NCBI GenBank assembly: GCA_028689835.1
Contig: JAQVCK010000004.1
Coordinates: 1 to 49,151 of the forward strand
DNA length: 49,151 nucleotides
Reading direction: 5' to 3'
Source of the DNA: Pygmaiobacter sp.
Lineage (GTDB): Bacteria; Bacillota; Clostridia; Oscillospirales; Ruminococcaceae
This document shows positions 18,775 through 27,859 of the stretch, one piece after another. The translations under genes were made by a program, and so were the position numbers. Positions within the stretch are counted from its first letter, which is position 1, and the number at the start of each line of letters is the position of its first letter. Under the pieces are notes generated by a model. That model searched no databases and was not told where the DNA came from. It worked only from the letters and a program-made list of their open reading frames with translations.

Positions 18775-19542
18775 TTACCCCTCTGCTTTCAGCGTTTGCA
18801 ACAGTGCTTCTATTTTAGTGGGCGACAAAATTTCATTCGTCAAAAACCGCCCCTGCCAAAACAGGCTGTAGGTGGTAAACGGGGCGGGCGCGCGCTGGGC
18901 CTCGGCGGCGCTTTGCAGTTTGCACAGTGTCACCGGCACCCCCTGCTGTGCGGCAAGCTGCCCCAGCAGCGGCGCGTAAAACGCAGTGTGTGGGCACTGG
19001 GCGGTGTAATACAGCACAAGGCCCGGCAAATCGGTTTCACCCCGTTTTGCCGCCGGGTGAAACTGCGGGGGCGGCGTGCCCTCTGCCAGCGGCAGCCACA
19101 GCAACTCATACCCGGTTTCGGTGGTATCCGCCACCACAAAACCCTTGCGCTTTAAATAGGCGCCGTCACTGAGAAACGGCTTTTTCTTTGCGGCAGACAG
19201 CACCGTCACCCCCTGCATGCCCGCCGCTTTGGCATCGGCGATACACTGCGCCAGCAGTGCGGCCCCGTGCCCCTGCTTTTTATAGCTGCCAGACACCCAA
19301 AAACAGTTGATATACATCTGGTGTGGTGCCACCACCGGGGCCCACGCGTGTTCCGCTGGCAGGTATTCAATAAACACCTTGCCACGCGCGTTCAGCTTTA
19401 AAAAAACCAGACCATCTGCAAACCGCGCGCGCAGCCATTCTTTTTTTGCCAGCACACCCTCCCCGTCGGTTTTGCCGCTCAGCGCACAGCAGATGTGCTG
19501 CTGCGCCAGGTTTTCGCTCGTCAACCGCAAATAGTCTGCCAT
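18775..19542 (-). CDS. GNAT acetyltransferase with YoaP-like C-terminal domain
   Basis: ...CFWVSGSYKKQGHGAALLAQCIADAKAAGMQGVTVLSAAKKKPFLSDGAYLKRKGF... plus thioredoxin-like YYTAQCPHT. Confidence 0.85.
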   Translation of the reverse strand: MADYLRLTSENLAQQHICCALSGKTDGEGVLAKKEWLRARFADGLVFLKLNARGKVFIEYLPAEHAWAPVVAPHQMYINCFWVSGSYKKQGHGAALLAQCIADAKAAGMQGVTVLSAAKKKPFLSDGAYLKRKGFVVADTTETGYELLWLPLAEGTPPPQFHPAAKRGETDLPGLVLYYTAQCPHTAFYAPLLGQLAAQQGVPVTLCKLQSAAEAQRAPAPFTTYSLFWQGRFLTNEILSPTKIEALLQTLKAEG

Positions 19543-19543
19543 G

Positions 19544-19984
19544 TTACCCCTCCTTGTGTGGCGCAGGCTTTACACGCAGCGCTACCAGTGCCTGAAAATC
19601 CTGCAACTGCGCTTCGTCATCCACCGGTAACATCACCCAGCGGGTGCCGGCCATACCGCTGGCACTGTGGTAGATCTGCTGCGTTTTGGCCGTGCACAGC
19701 GGCAACAGCTGGTCCGCCGCCGCCTCCTGCTTTGGGCCAATGCAGATGAGCGCCGTAAAAAAGCCGTCATCCGGGTACAGCGTGCACAGCGCCTTGCCGC
19801 CTTTGCGGTATTTCACATTCCACCCCGGCGCGGCCGAACAGCCGCTATATTGGATAAGGGGCACACTGCCATAGCTGTTTTGCAAAAAGATGCAGGCCCG
19901 TTGCCACAGGCTACTGCCCACGGCAGCGGCAATCTGCTGCATTGCCAGGGCACTGCCATTTTGCTGGTCTAATAAGATGCTCAT
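19544..19984 (-). CDS. DUF3788-family protein
   Basis: ...PGWNVKYRKGGKALCTLYPDDGFFTALICIGPKQE... Confidence 0.75.
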   Translation of the reverse strand: MSILLDQQNGSALAMQQIAAAVGSSLWQRACIFLQNSYGSVPLIQYSGCSAAPGWNVKYRKGGKALCTLYPDDGFFTALICIGPKQEAAADQLLPLCTAKTQQIYHSASGMAGTRWVMLPVDDEAQLQDFQALVALRVKPAPHKEG

Positions 19985-20210
19985 CTTTTCTGCTTCCTCC
20001 CTTTGGGGTATTCTTTATCAATTATCAAAAACAAGCCGGCACCCGCACATTGCAAAGGGGCCGGCCTATTTTTGGGTTTCTTTTGCCGGGGCGGCCCATT
20101 GCAACACAGCTGCGCGCGGATCGCATCTGCTGCAACAAGCCCCCCCTTTTTTATGCACCCCTGCTTGCTGCGGGGCCGTGACCCGCGAAAAACAGGGATG
20201 GCAGGTTGCC

Positions 20211-20477
20211 TTAGGCCGGCAGCCAGCGTTTCAGCTGCGGGAAAAACGCCCGCATGCTTTCACGTGCCTGTTGCTCGGTCATGCCGGGGTTTTCCTCCAC
20301 CATCGGGGTAACACAAACATCAATCATCTCTTCCATGCTGCCATCAAAGGTAAATTTGCCGCCCTCGTAGCAGTAGCTGCAATAATCGGTGCTTTTGCTG
20401 CCATCCTGCTCGGTGCCGTACAGTTCGTCGGTGGCGCCCATGGGCATCCCACAGCTTTGGCAATACCGTTGCTCCAT
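20211..20477 (-). CDS. Small zinc-ribbon protein
   Basis: MEQRYCQSCGMPMGATDELYGTEQDGSKSTDYCSYCYEGGKFTFDGSMEEMIDVCVTPMVEENPGM...; CxxC...CxxC. Confidence 0.88.
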   Translation of the reverse strand: MEQRYCQSCGMPMGATDELYGTEQDGSKSTDYCSYCYEGGKFTFDGSMEEMIDVCVTPMVEENPGMTEQQARESMRAFFPQLKRWLPA

Positions 20478-20546
20478 GCAAAACATCTCCTTTCATTTTG
20501 TTCGGTTGCAGAACAGCCGTTGTTCTGTGCTATCAGCATACCGCGC

Positions 20547-20574
20547 AAAACTTGACAAATACCTGTCAGGTTTT
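20547..20574. promoter_or_regulatory. 28-bp inverted repeat, candidate WYL-regulator operator/promoter for the zinc-ribbon gene
   Basis: AAAACTTGACAAATACCTGTCAGGTTTT (TGACA...TGTCA); contains minus-strand TTGTCA with TGATAG 17 nt downstream. Confidence 0.75.
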
Positions 20575-21471
20575 GTGATGAAGAGAAATATTTTTTGCAA
20601 TTTGTTGCACTTCGCTTTGTAGTGAGGCAGGGGATAGAATACGCACTGCTGCACCAAACGACAGCAGATAGCTGGTTGCCCATTCACCCCGCGGGATTTC
20701 GGTTTGTACCAGCAGCGTGCCGTCGGGTTGCCGTGTAATGCTGTCATGCTCAAAATCGTCCAGCACCCGGTAAGCAACGTCGGCATCAAACAGCAGCGAC
20801 ACTTCTACCAACCCGCACGGGCCAAAGGTCTGGGTCTCCACCGGCGGCAACGGGCCGGGGCGGGGGCAAAAATGCTCGCCGGTGGCCGCCAGTGTTTCAA
20901 TGCGGCTGATTTTAAAAGTGCGGAAATCGCCCGCTTTGCGGCAAAACGCCTGCAAATACCACGCCTTGTCTTTAAACACCAGCCGCATCGGCTCAATGTC
21001 CCGCTGGGTGGTCTCGCCCGACGCACCGCAATAGTGCAGATGCAACAACTCTTTTTGCAAAATGCCCTGCCGCAACAAATCAAAGCGCACCGTGTCGGTA
21101 TGGGCGTACCCCCAACGGCTAAAATTTACCTCAATCCAGTTGGCCTCACTTTTTTGAAACACGGCCGACAGCTTTTGCGCCAGTGCCTGCGTTTCGCCGC
21201 CCGCCACCTGTAAGCTTTGCACCGCAAATAAAATCTGGTTTTGCTCGTCCTCGGACAATAGGGTCTTGTTCAGCGTAAAGCCCGGCATCACCGCAACCCC
21301 GCCGCCCTTGCCCGCACGGCAGATTACCGGCACCCCACTACGGCAAAGGGCATCGATGTCCCGGTAGATTGTGCGCACCGAAACCTCCAGCTTTTCGGCC
21401 AGCTGTGGGGCGGTGCAGGTCTGTTGCTCCAGCAGCAGATATAAAATTTGGAACAACCGGTCGTTTTTCAT
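20566..21471 (-). CDS. YafY-type HTH_11/WYL-domain transcriptional regulator
   Basis: MKNDRLFQILYLLLEQQTCTAPQLAEKLEVSVRTIYRDIDALCRSGVPVICRAGKGGG... Confidence 0.94.
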   Translation of the reverse strand: MKNDRLFQILYLLLEQQTCTAPQLAEKLEVSVRTIYRDIDALCRSGVPVICRAGKGGGVAVMPGFTLNKTLLSEDEQNQILFAVQSLQVAGGETQALAQKLSAVFQKSEANWIEVNFSRWGYAHTDTVRFDLLRQGILQKELLHLHYCGASGETTQRDIEPMRLVFKDKAWYLQAFCRKAGDFRTFKISRIETLAATGEHFCPRPGPLPPVETQTFGPCGLVEVSLLFDADVAYRVLDDFEHDSITRQPDGTLLVQTEIPRGEWATSYLLSFGAAVRILSPASLQSEVQQIAKNISLHHKT

Positions 21472-21670
21472 CCACCCACCCCCTTTGCAACGATAATACC
21501 ACAAAAAAGCACCGCCGCAAAGCAGGCTGTATTGTGAAATAAACACATAAATACTTGTATTTACGGCCAAAATTAACCGGTATTATTTGGTGTTTTTGCT
21601 GCCGATTTGGCCAAAATACAAGCACCATGGCAAAACTTTTTCTCTATAACCTAGAACTTGCTGTAAATAT

Positions 21671-21698
21671 TTGCTTTTTCTATGGTAATCCTTATAAT
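21671..21698 (+). promoter_or_regulatory. Putative promoter of the FMN_bind/FAD flavoprotein gene
   Basis: TTGCTT - 16 nt - TATAAT. Confidence 0.6.
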
Positions 21699-21748
21699 AG
21701 CAAACGTGTACCTATTATGTCAAAAAAATAACAAGTGAGGAGAGCCCA

Positions 21749-23557
21749 ATGAAAAAACTGTTTAGTATCCTGTTGTCGGCTGTTTTACTCATGGGCCTTG
21801 CGGGCTGTTCTTCCAGCTTGGCAGGGGCCTACCACGCCGGGACCTATACTGGTACCGGCACTGGCCGCAACGGTGAAATTACGGTGGAGGTGACGTTCAG
21901 TGACACCGCCATCACCAAAATAGAAGTAAAAGACCAGCAAGAAACCGCAGGCATTGCGGATGCCGCGTTGACCGAGCTGCCCCAGACGATTGTGGACACC
22001 CAAAGCCTTGGGGTTGCAGCCGTGGCAGGCGCCACCTACACCAGCAACGGCATTTTTGCAGCAGTGGCCGATGCCGTGACAAAGGCAGGCGGCGACGCCG
22101 ACAAGCTGAAAGAGACAAAACCTGTTCAAACGTCGTCTGAGGTGGTGGATAAAACCGCAGACGTAGTGGTCGTGGGCGGCGGCGGGGCCGGCATGGCCGC
22201 TGCGGTACGCTTGCAACAACTGGGTAAACAGGTTATTTTGGTGGAAAAATCGGGCGCCCTTGGCGGCACCATTGCCGTGAGCGGCGGCAATCAGGTCGTG
22301 ATGGGCAGTAAATTACAGGCCGAAGCCGGTGTCAGCGACGATTCGGTGGATTCAATGGTTGCCGATTTTATGAAAAACGGCAACAACCTAAACGTACCCG
22401 AACTGCTGAACCTGTATGCCGAAAACGTGGGCCCGGCTACCGACTGGCTAAACGAAAGCTGCAACGTGCAGTATGACATGGACGGCGGCCTGCACCACCT
22501 GGCCGAGTACAGCCATCACCGCGAGCTGGCTTACGAGGGCGGCGGCGCCGGGTTTGCGTCGGCCTTCCGCACTGCGGTTGAAAACTCCGGCGCAGAGGTG
22601 CTGCTAAACACCCGCGCAAAAAGTTTAAAGGTACAGGACGGTAAGGTCGTCGGCGTAACTGCTGTTGCGACAGACGGGATTACTTACGAGATCAAAGCCG
22701 GTGCCGTGGTGCTTGCCACCGGCGGCTACGGTGCGAACCAGGACCTACTTTCGGACGATTTAAAAAGTGCTTTGTACTATGGGCTGGACACCTCTACCGG
22801 GGATGGTATTGTGATGGCGACGGCAGACGACGTGGGTGCCGCCACCCGGTTGATGGAATACGGTAAGCGCTACCCCAATGGCATTGAGGTGTCGCAGGGC
22901 CGCGCCAAATCGACCATTGCCGGCAACATTGCAGGCTGGAACATGAGTGCAATTTTAGTAAACTCCACCGGCGAGCGGGTGGTCAACGAAAAGGCCAGCA
23001 ACCGCACGATTTTAGAGACCGAAGTGCAGCAGCCGGGCGGCATGCTGTATCTGCTTTTGGACCAGCAGACCTTTGACACCTGGAAAACGAAACTGACCGC
23101 GGCCGGCATTACCGAGGACGAGATCAACGGCTACCTTGCAAACAACGGCACCAGCACCCCTATTTTTGCGCATGGCGATACCCTTGCGGCGGTAGCCGGC
23201 GCGGTGGGCATGGATGCCAACACGCTGCAAAACACGGTAGCCACCTATAATAGTTATGTGGATACCGGGGTGGATGAAGCATTTGGCCGCCCGGCAGACT
23301 ATTTAAAGATGAAAATCGGCAACGGCCCGTATTATCTGGTGGAACAAAAACCCCGCTTTGCCACCACGATGGGCGGCCTTGTGGTCAACACCTCGTTGCA
23401 GGTACTGAATGCAAACGATGAGGCCATCGGCGGGCTATATGCCGCGGGTGAAGTAGTGGGCGGCGTGATGGGCGACGATTCACCGTCCGGCGCAAACAAC
23501 GGCTGGGCACTGACCTCCGGCAAACTGGCGGCAGAGGCCATTGCCGCGGCAAACTAA
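21749..23557 (+). CDS. Lipoprotein FMN_bind + FAD_binding_2 flavoprotein (fumarate/urocanate-reductase-like)
   Basis: Signal and lipobox MKKLFSILLSAVLLMGLAGC; FMN_bind motif AVAGATYTSNG; FAD-binding VVVVGGGGAGMAAAVRL; C-terminal GGLYAAGEVVGGVMGDDSPSGANNGWALTSGKLA. Confidence 0.93.
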   Translation: MKKLFSILLSAVLLMGLAGCSSSLAGAYHAGTYTGTGTGRNGEITVEVTFSDTAITKIEVKDQQETAGIADAALTELPQTIVDTQSLGVAAVAGATYTSNGIFAAVADAVTKAGGDADKLKETKPVQTSSEVVDKTADVVVVGGGGAGMAAAVRLQQLGKQVILVEKSGALGGTIAVSGGNQVVMGSKLQAEAGVSDDSVDSMVADFMKNGNNLNVPELLNLYAENVGPATDWLNESCNVQYDMDGGLHHLAEYSHHRELAYEGGGAGFASAFRTAVENSGAEVLLNTRAKSLKVQDGKVVGVTAVATDGITYEIKAGAVVLATGGYGANQDLLSDDLKSALYYGLDTSTGDGIVMATADDVGAATRLMEYGKRYPNGIEVSQGRAKSTIAGNIAGWNMSAILVNSTGERVVNEKASNRTILETEVQQPGGMLYLLLDQQTFDTWKTKLTAAGITEDEINGYLANNGTSTPIFAHGDTLAAVAGAVGMDANTLQNTVATYNSYVDTGVDEAFGRPADYLKMKIGNGPYYLVEQKPRFATTMGGLVVNTSLQVLNANDEAIGGLYAAGEVVGGVMGDDSPSGANNGWALTSGKLAAEAIAAAN

Positions 23558-23590
23558 CGCTTGCCCCCAGCTACCCTGGAAATTATTTTA

Positions 23591-23619
23591 AAAACCCGGC
23601 CCCCCGGCCGGGTTTTTTT
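23591..23619 (+). terminator. Intrinsic terminator
   Basis: AAAACCCGGCC-CCCC-GGCCGGGTTTTTTT. Confidence 0.9.
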
Positions 23620-23723
23620 GTACCCTGCCGCAACACCCCTTTGCCCACCACCGTACCGCGGTGGTATAATAAGGGCACTACAATCAACACGGTTGCCGCC
23701 GTGGCGGCAAAGGGAGGGCCCCC

Positions 23724-24071
23724 ATGTTATTTTTATGCTACCCCGGCTGTTCTACCTGCGCCAAGGCAAAGGCGTTTTTGGCCGCAAAACAGCTGGTTGT
23801 CACCTTTCGCAATATTAAAACCCAGCCCCCCACACTGGCCGAGCTGCAAAGCTGGCACGCCAAAAGCGGGCTGCCGCTGGCGCGTTTTTTTAACACCAGC
23901 GGCGGGCAGTACCGCGCACTGGGCTTAAAAGAAAAGCTGCCCGGCCTAAGCGAAGCGCAGCAACTTGCACTGCTTGCGACCGACGGCATGTTGGTGCGCC
24001 GGCCCATTTTGGTGCAGGGCGACACCGTGCTGGTGGGGTTTCGCCCCGATGAATGGGGGCAGGCCCTATGA
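23724..24071 (+). CDS. ArsC/Spx-family arsenate reductase-like protein
   Basis: MLFLCYPGCSTCAKAKAFLAAKQLVVTFRNIKTQPPTLAEL... CxxC and ArsC fold. Confidence 0.9.
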   Translation: MLFLCYPGCSTCAKAKAFLAAKQLVVTFRNIKTQPPTLAELQSWHAKSGLPLARFFNTSGGQYRALGLKEKLPGLSEAQQLALLATDGMLVRRPILVQGDTVLVGFRPDEWGQAL

Positions 24072-24718
24072 CCCGCCGCGAGCTGATTACCCTGTGCCTG
24101 AGTTACCCCGGCGCGGTGGAGGATTACCCGTTTCACGATGACGCGGCAGACCCCAACGCCTGGGCTGTGCTGCGCCACGGGCCGGGGCAAAAGGCCTTTG
24201 CCTTTATTTTTGAGCGGGGCGGCCTTTGTGTCAATTTAAAGTGCGAACCAATGCAGGCCGATTTTTTGCGCAAGGTGTACCCCGGCGTACAGCCCGCCTA
24301 CCACATGAACAAACAGCACTGGAACAGCGTATACCCAGATACCCTGCCGGAGGAAGAACTGCGCGCGATGCTAAGCGACAGTTACCGCCTAACGCGGCCC
24401 GCCGCCCCAAAGCGCCGCGCGGCGGCCCCCAAACCCGCCGCAAAAAAAGCGACGCCTGCCAAAGAAAAGCAGTGGCAGGTTTACCTGCTGCGCTGTGCCG
24501 ATGACACGCTATACACCGGCATTGCGCTGGATGTTGCAAAGCGCGCCGCAGCGCACAACGCAGGGCGGGGGGCAAAATATACCCGCAGCCGCCGCCCGGT
24601 AACCGTGCTGTACACCGAGGGCTGTGCGGGCAAATCTGCCGCGTTGCAGCGCGAAGCCGCCATTAAAAAGCTGCCCCGCGCACAAAAACTGGCCCTTGCA
24701 AACGGCGCGGCACAATAA
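24068..24718 (+). CDS. MmcQ/YjbR DNA-binding domain fused to a GIY-YIG nuclease domain
   Basis: N-term LSYPGAVEDYPFHDDAADPNAWAVLRH...HWNSVYPD; Lys/Ala/Pro linker; C-term WQVYLLRCADDTLYTGIALDVAKRAAAHNAGRGAKYTRSRRPV. Confidence 0.9.
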   Translation: MTRRELITLCLSYPGAVEDYPFHDDAADPNAWAVLRHGPGQKAFAFIFERGGLCVNLKCEPMQADFLRKVYPGVQPAYHMNKQHWNSVYPDTLPEEELRAMLSDSYRLTRPAAPKRRAAAPKPAAKKATPAKEKQWQVYLLRCADDTLYTGIALDVAKRAAAHNAGRGAKYTRSRRPVTVLYTEGCAGKSAALQREAAIKKLPRAQKLALANGAAQ

Positions 24719-24772
24719 AGCCGCGCGCCGGCCCGCCACCAACAGCGGCCTTGTACCCGTTAAAAGCACAGC

Positions 24773-24802
24773 AAAACCCCCGGGGATACCGGGGGTTTTA
24801 TT
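24773..24802 (+). terminator. Intrinsic terminator
   Basis: AAAACCCCCGG-GGATA-CCGGGGGTTTTATT. Confidence 0.8.
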
Positions 24803-24916
24803 GGTCCCCCGCGCGGCACAGCGCACGGCAGCTTTGGCGGCAGTGCCCTTTGCGGGGGTGGCAGGGGGCTTTTTTTGCCGCCTGCCGTTTTTATTGGGGC
24901 ACCAGTTACCTTGTGG

Positions 24917-25405
24917 TTAAACAAGGTCTTTTACGCTTTGCAGCTTGCTGCCCTTACTTTCATAATAGCGCAACATCTCGTCAATTTTTCTTTTATCATA
25001 GCTGGTAATGCAGTCGGTTAAAACCGTTACGTCATACCCCGCTTTGCACATGTTATAGCAGGTTGCTTTTACGCAGGCGGCGGCATCCGCGCCCGCAAGG
25101 TAAAATTTGTTGATTTCATTTTCGCGGATAAAGGCCGCAAACGCTTCGCTGGTCAGCGCGTTGCCCTTGTACTTTGTAAAAATGTGGTCCGACACGATAT
25201 TCATGTCCGGTGCCAGCTCGGCACCGCGGGTGCCGTGTTTAAATGTCCTTGTGCCGGCGGATAAATTTTCGTGCCGGAGATACACCACCGGTATGTCGTG
25301 CGCCGTCGCCCAGCGGGTGGCGCTGTTGATGTTGCCGATGACCTCTTTATAATTTTTTGTGATGTCATTTTGAATGTCAATGACAACGAGTGCTGTTGTT
25401 TGCAT
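24917..25405 (-). CDS. Isochorismatase-family cysteine hydrolase
   Basis: MQTTALVVIDIQNDITKNYKEVIGNINSATRWA...FYLAGADAAACVKATCYNMCKAGYDVTVLTDCITSYD. Confidence 0.9.
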   Translation of the reverse strand: MQTTALVVIDIQNDITKNYKEVIGNINSATRWATAHDIPVVYLRHENLSAGTRTFKHGTRGAELAPDMNIVSDHIFTKYKGNALTSEAFAAFIRENEINKFYLAGADAAACVKATCYNMCKAGYDVTVLTDCITSYDKRKIDEMLRYYESKGSKLQSVKDLV

Positions 25406-25452
25406 GCTCGTTCCTCCTTAGAAATAGTTGCTTGATTGGTGTTTTTACTGTA

Positions 25453-25478
25453 CCATACTATTGTTGACAACAGTATGG
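25453..25478. promoter_or_regulatory. 26-bp imperfect palindrome in divergent hydrolase/WYL intergenic region
   Basis: CCATACTATTGTTGACAACAGTATGG. Confidence 0.7.
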
Positions 25479-25524
25479 CAACAATTTAACCCTCGGCAAA
25501 ATTTTTATGAAAGGAGGCACCGTA

Positions 25525-26457
25525 ATGAAGGTTGACCGGCTGGTAAGCATTATTTTGCTACTGCTTGAAAAAGAGCGCGTCGGCGCAAAGCAGCTGGCGG
25601 AGCTGTTTGAAGTTTCACCCCGCACCATCTACCGCGATGTCGATGCCATCAACCGCGCGGGCATCCCGGTGCGCGCTACCCCCGGCGTGGGCGGCGGCTT
25701 TGAGATTCTGCCAAACTATAAGCTGGACCGGCAGGTCTTTTCGGCCAATGACCTGTCCGCCATTTTAATGGGGCTTTCCAGCCTTTCCGGCATGGTGCGG
25801 GGCAGCGAGGTCGTCAGTGCGCTTGCCAAGGTGAAAAGCGTTATCCCGGCGGCCAGCGCAAAAGAAATTGAGCTGAGGGCAAACCAGATTCAGGTGGATT
25901 TGACCCCGTGGACAGGCAACCGGAACATTGGCCCCAACTTAGAGCTGTTAAAAACCGCCTTGCAGCAAAACCGGTTGCTCTCGTTTACCTATACCGGCCG
26001 CACCGGCACCAAAACCGCGCGCACGGCAGAGCCGTACCAACTAGTGCTGAAAAACAGCCAGTGGTACTGGCTGGGGTATTGCCACAAAAGAAACGACTTT
26101 CGGCTGTTTAAGCTGGCCCGCACGGCAAACTTAAAGCTGCAACCACAGGTGTTTACGCCGCGCCCTGCCCCTAAGCCGCAGCTAGATTTTAGTGCGGCCG
26201 CTGCGGCTATGCAGACAACAATTCAGCTTCGCGTGCACAAATCGCTGCTCGAGCGGGTGCTGGATTATTGCAGCGACGAGCAAATTGCACCGGACGGCGA
26301 CGAGTATTTCCTTGTCGATTTCCCGTTTATTGAAAATGACTATTATTATGATATGCTGTTGAGCTTTGGCCCCCGGTGCGAATGCCTGGGCCCGGCGCAG
26401 GTCCGCCGGGCAATGCAGCGCCGCACACAGGCCCTTGCGGCCCTGTATGAAACCTAG
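25525..26457 (+). CDS. YafY-type HTH/WYL-domain transcriptional regulator
   Basis: MKVDRLVSIILLLLEKERVGAKQLAELFEVSPRTIYRDVDAINRAGIPVRATPGVGGGFEIL...; RBS AAAGGAGG. Confidence 0.94.
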   Translation: MKVDRLVSIILLLLEKERVGAKQLAELFEVSPRTIYRDVDAINRAGIPVRATPGVGGGFEILPNYKLDRQVFSANDLSAILMGLSSLSGMVRGSEVVSALAKVKSVIPAASAKEIELRANQIQVDLTPWTGNRNIGPNLELLKTALQQNRLLSFTYTGRTGTKTARTAEPYQLVLKNSQWYWLGYCHKRNDFRLFKLARTANLKLQPQVFTPRPAPKPQLDFSAAAAAMQTTIQLRVHKSLLERVLDYCSDEQIAPDGDEYFLVDFPFIENDYYYDMLLSFGPRCECLGPAQVRRAMQRRTQALAALYET

Positions 26458-26526
26458 CACAAAACGGGGCCTTTCTTTTGCATTTAAAGTTACTTTGCGG
26501 CACCTCCCCCTTTTATTTCACAATCA

Positions 26527-26556
26527 AAAAAAGCACCTGCTGGCAGGTGCTTTTTT
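26527..26556. terminator. Bidirectional terminator between convergent genes
   Basis: AAAAAAGCACCTGC-TG-GCAGGTGCTTTTTT. Confidence 0.9.
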
Positions 26557-26602
26557 ACATTCTTCTTTTGCCCTTAAGGGTTGCCTTTTACCGGCTCGCC
26601 CT

Positions 26603-27859
26603 TCAAGTAGCGGCACAGCCATGGGCCAGCAAGTCGGCACAAAGCATGCGCCAAATCTCACCGGTGCGCAAAAACTGCGCATAGTGCTCTTCTACCGCCT
26701 CATCATAGCGGTCCAGCTCCACCAACACATTATTAAAGTCGCCTCGTTTAAAGCCCTTGCAAATGGCCGGCAAGCTGCTTTGCAGGTTCTCACGCATTTC
26801 GGCAATGCGCTGCTGGTACTGCCCGCGCTGGGTAATATACAGTAGCAGTGGCTTATACCGCACCCAGCCAATACAGGCATTGTAAAAACGGTTCACAATG
26901 CCGCGTGAATCGCCACAAATGGGTTTTAGGCAGCTTGGCAGCACCCCGTTGAGCAGGTGATTGTAGGTGGCAAACCCATCGTGAAACGCATAGCAGGGGA
27001 TGCGCACGACCTTTTTATCGTGCAGGCAGGTGCTGAGAAAGGTGTCCTCGCCGCGCGCCCCCGGCGGGTTGTAAAACGGGGACATACTTTGTGGGTCGCG
27101 CAGGCTGAGGCAGAGGTTTGCCCCCGAAATAAATTTGCAGCCGTTCACTTCCTCCACTTCGTGCGGGGCGTTTTTCGTCAACACGCCGGTGTCGGCATAG
27201 GTCACCCCACCCACCCGCATGATGTCCCGGATTTTGTCCCAGTTCAAAATATCGTTGCTCAGCGCCTCAATAAAGCTGCGAAAATCCGCTTCGGGCAGGG
27301 TATCGCCAAATTCGATGGACGGAATGGGGGAAATATACCCGCAGTGATACCCGTTTGTGATGTCCGCTGTCTGAATTGCTTCTAGGTGCTTTGCCAACAC
27401 TTGCTGGCCGCTCCAAATGGCAAAGCCGTGGGTATTGGTAACCGCAAGCGGGTATTCGTCATCGTCCAAAAACAGCAGGCTATCCATGCCGCACTTGACC
27501 GCTTCGTACAACACCGCATTGCGCATGGCCGCATAACCGGCGCTAAAAAACAGCTGTGCATCCGGTACACTGAGCACACCGCGTTGTACCAGATGGTCCG
27601 CAGTGGCGTGCACTGATTCTGCACTAATCAGGTGGATCTCTTTGACCTCACGGGCAAGGTCTTTGCCAATGAGGGTAAAGTCTGAAGGTTTTGTGTTATT
27701 GTACCGCAAATCGTAGGCAACAAACACATGCAGGTTAACCTTATCTTTCGTCGTCAGGCCACATTCTTTCCAGTTGTAAATATAGGTGCGCAGCACCTTC
27801 AAAAAGCTTTTGCGGCCGGTGACAAACCCGATGCCTACATTGATTTCTTTTTCGCTCAA
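26603..27859 (-). CDS. Putative glycosyltransferase-like protein (GT-A type DDD region)
   Basis: MSEKEINVGIGFVTGRKSFLKVLRTYIYNW...SLLFLDDDEYPLAV...GEDTFLSTCLHDKKVVRIPCYAFHDG; TTG start with AAGGAG upstream. Confidence 0.6.
   Translation of the reverse strand: MSEKEINVGIGFVTGRKSFLKVLRTYIYNWKECGLTTKDKVNLHVFVAYDLRYNNTKPSDFTLIGKDLAREVKEIHLISAESVHATADHLVQRGVLSVPDAQLFFSAGYAAMRNAVLYEAVKCGMDSLLFLDDDEYPLAVTNTHGFAIWSGQQVLAKHLEAIQTADITNGYHCGYISPIPSIEFGDTLPEADFRSFIEALSNDILNWDKIRDIMRVGGVTYADTGVLTKNAPHEVEEVNGCKFISGANLCLSLRDPQSMSPFYNPPGARGEDTFLSTCLHDKKVVRIPCYAFHDGFATYNHLLNGVLPSCLKPICGDSRGIVNRFYNACIGWVRYKPLLLYITQRGQYQQRIAEMRENLQSSLPAICKGFKRGDFNNVLVELDRYDEAVEEHYAQFLRTGEIWRMLCADLLAHGCAAT

Noticed and set aside
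18574-19155. 193-aa plus-strand ORF
   Set aside because: Mostly antisense to the YoaP-like acetyltransferase; repeat-like composition.
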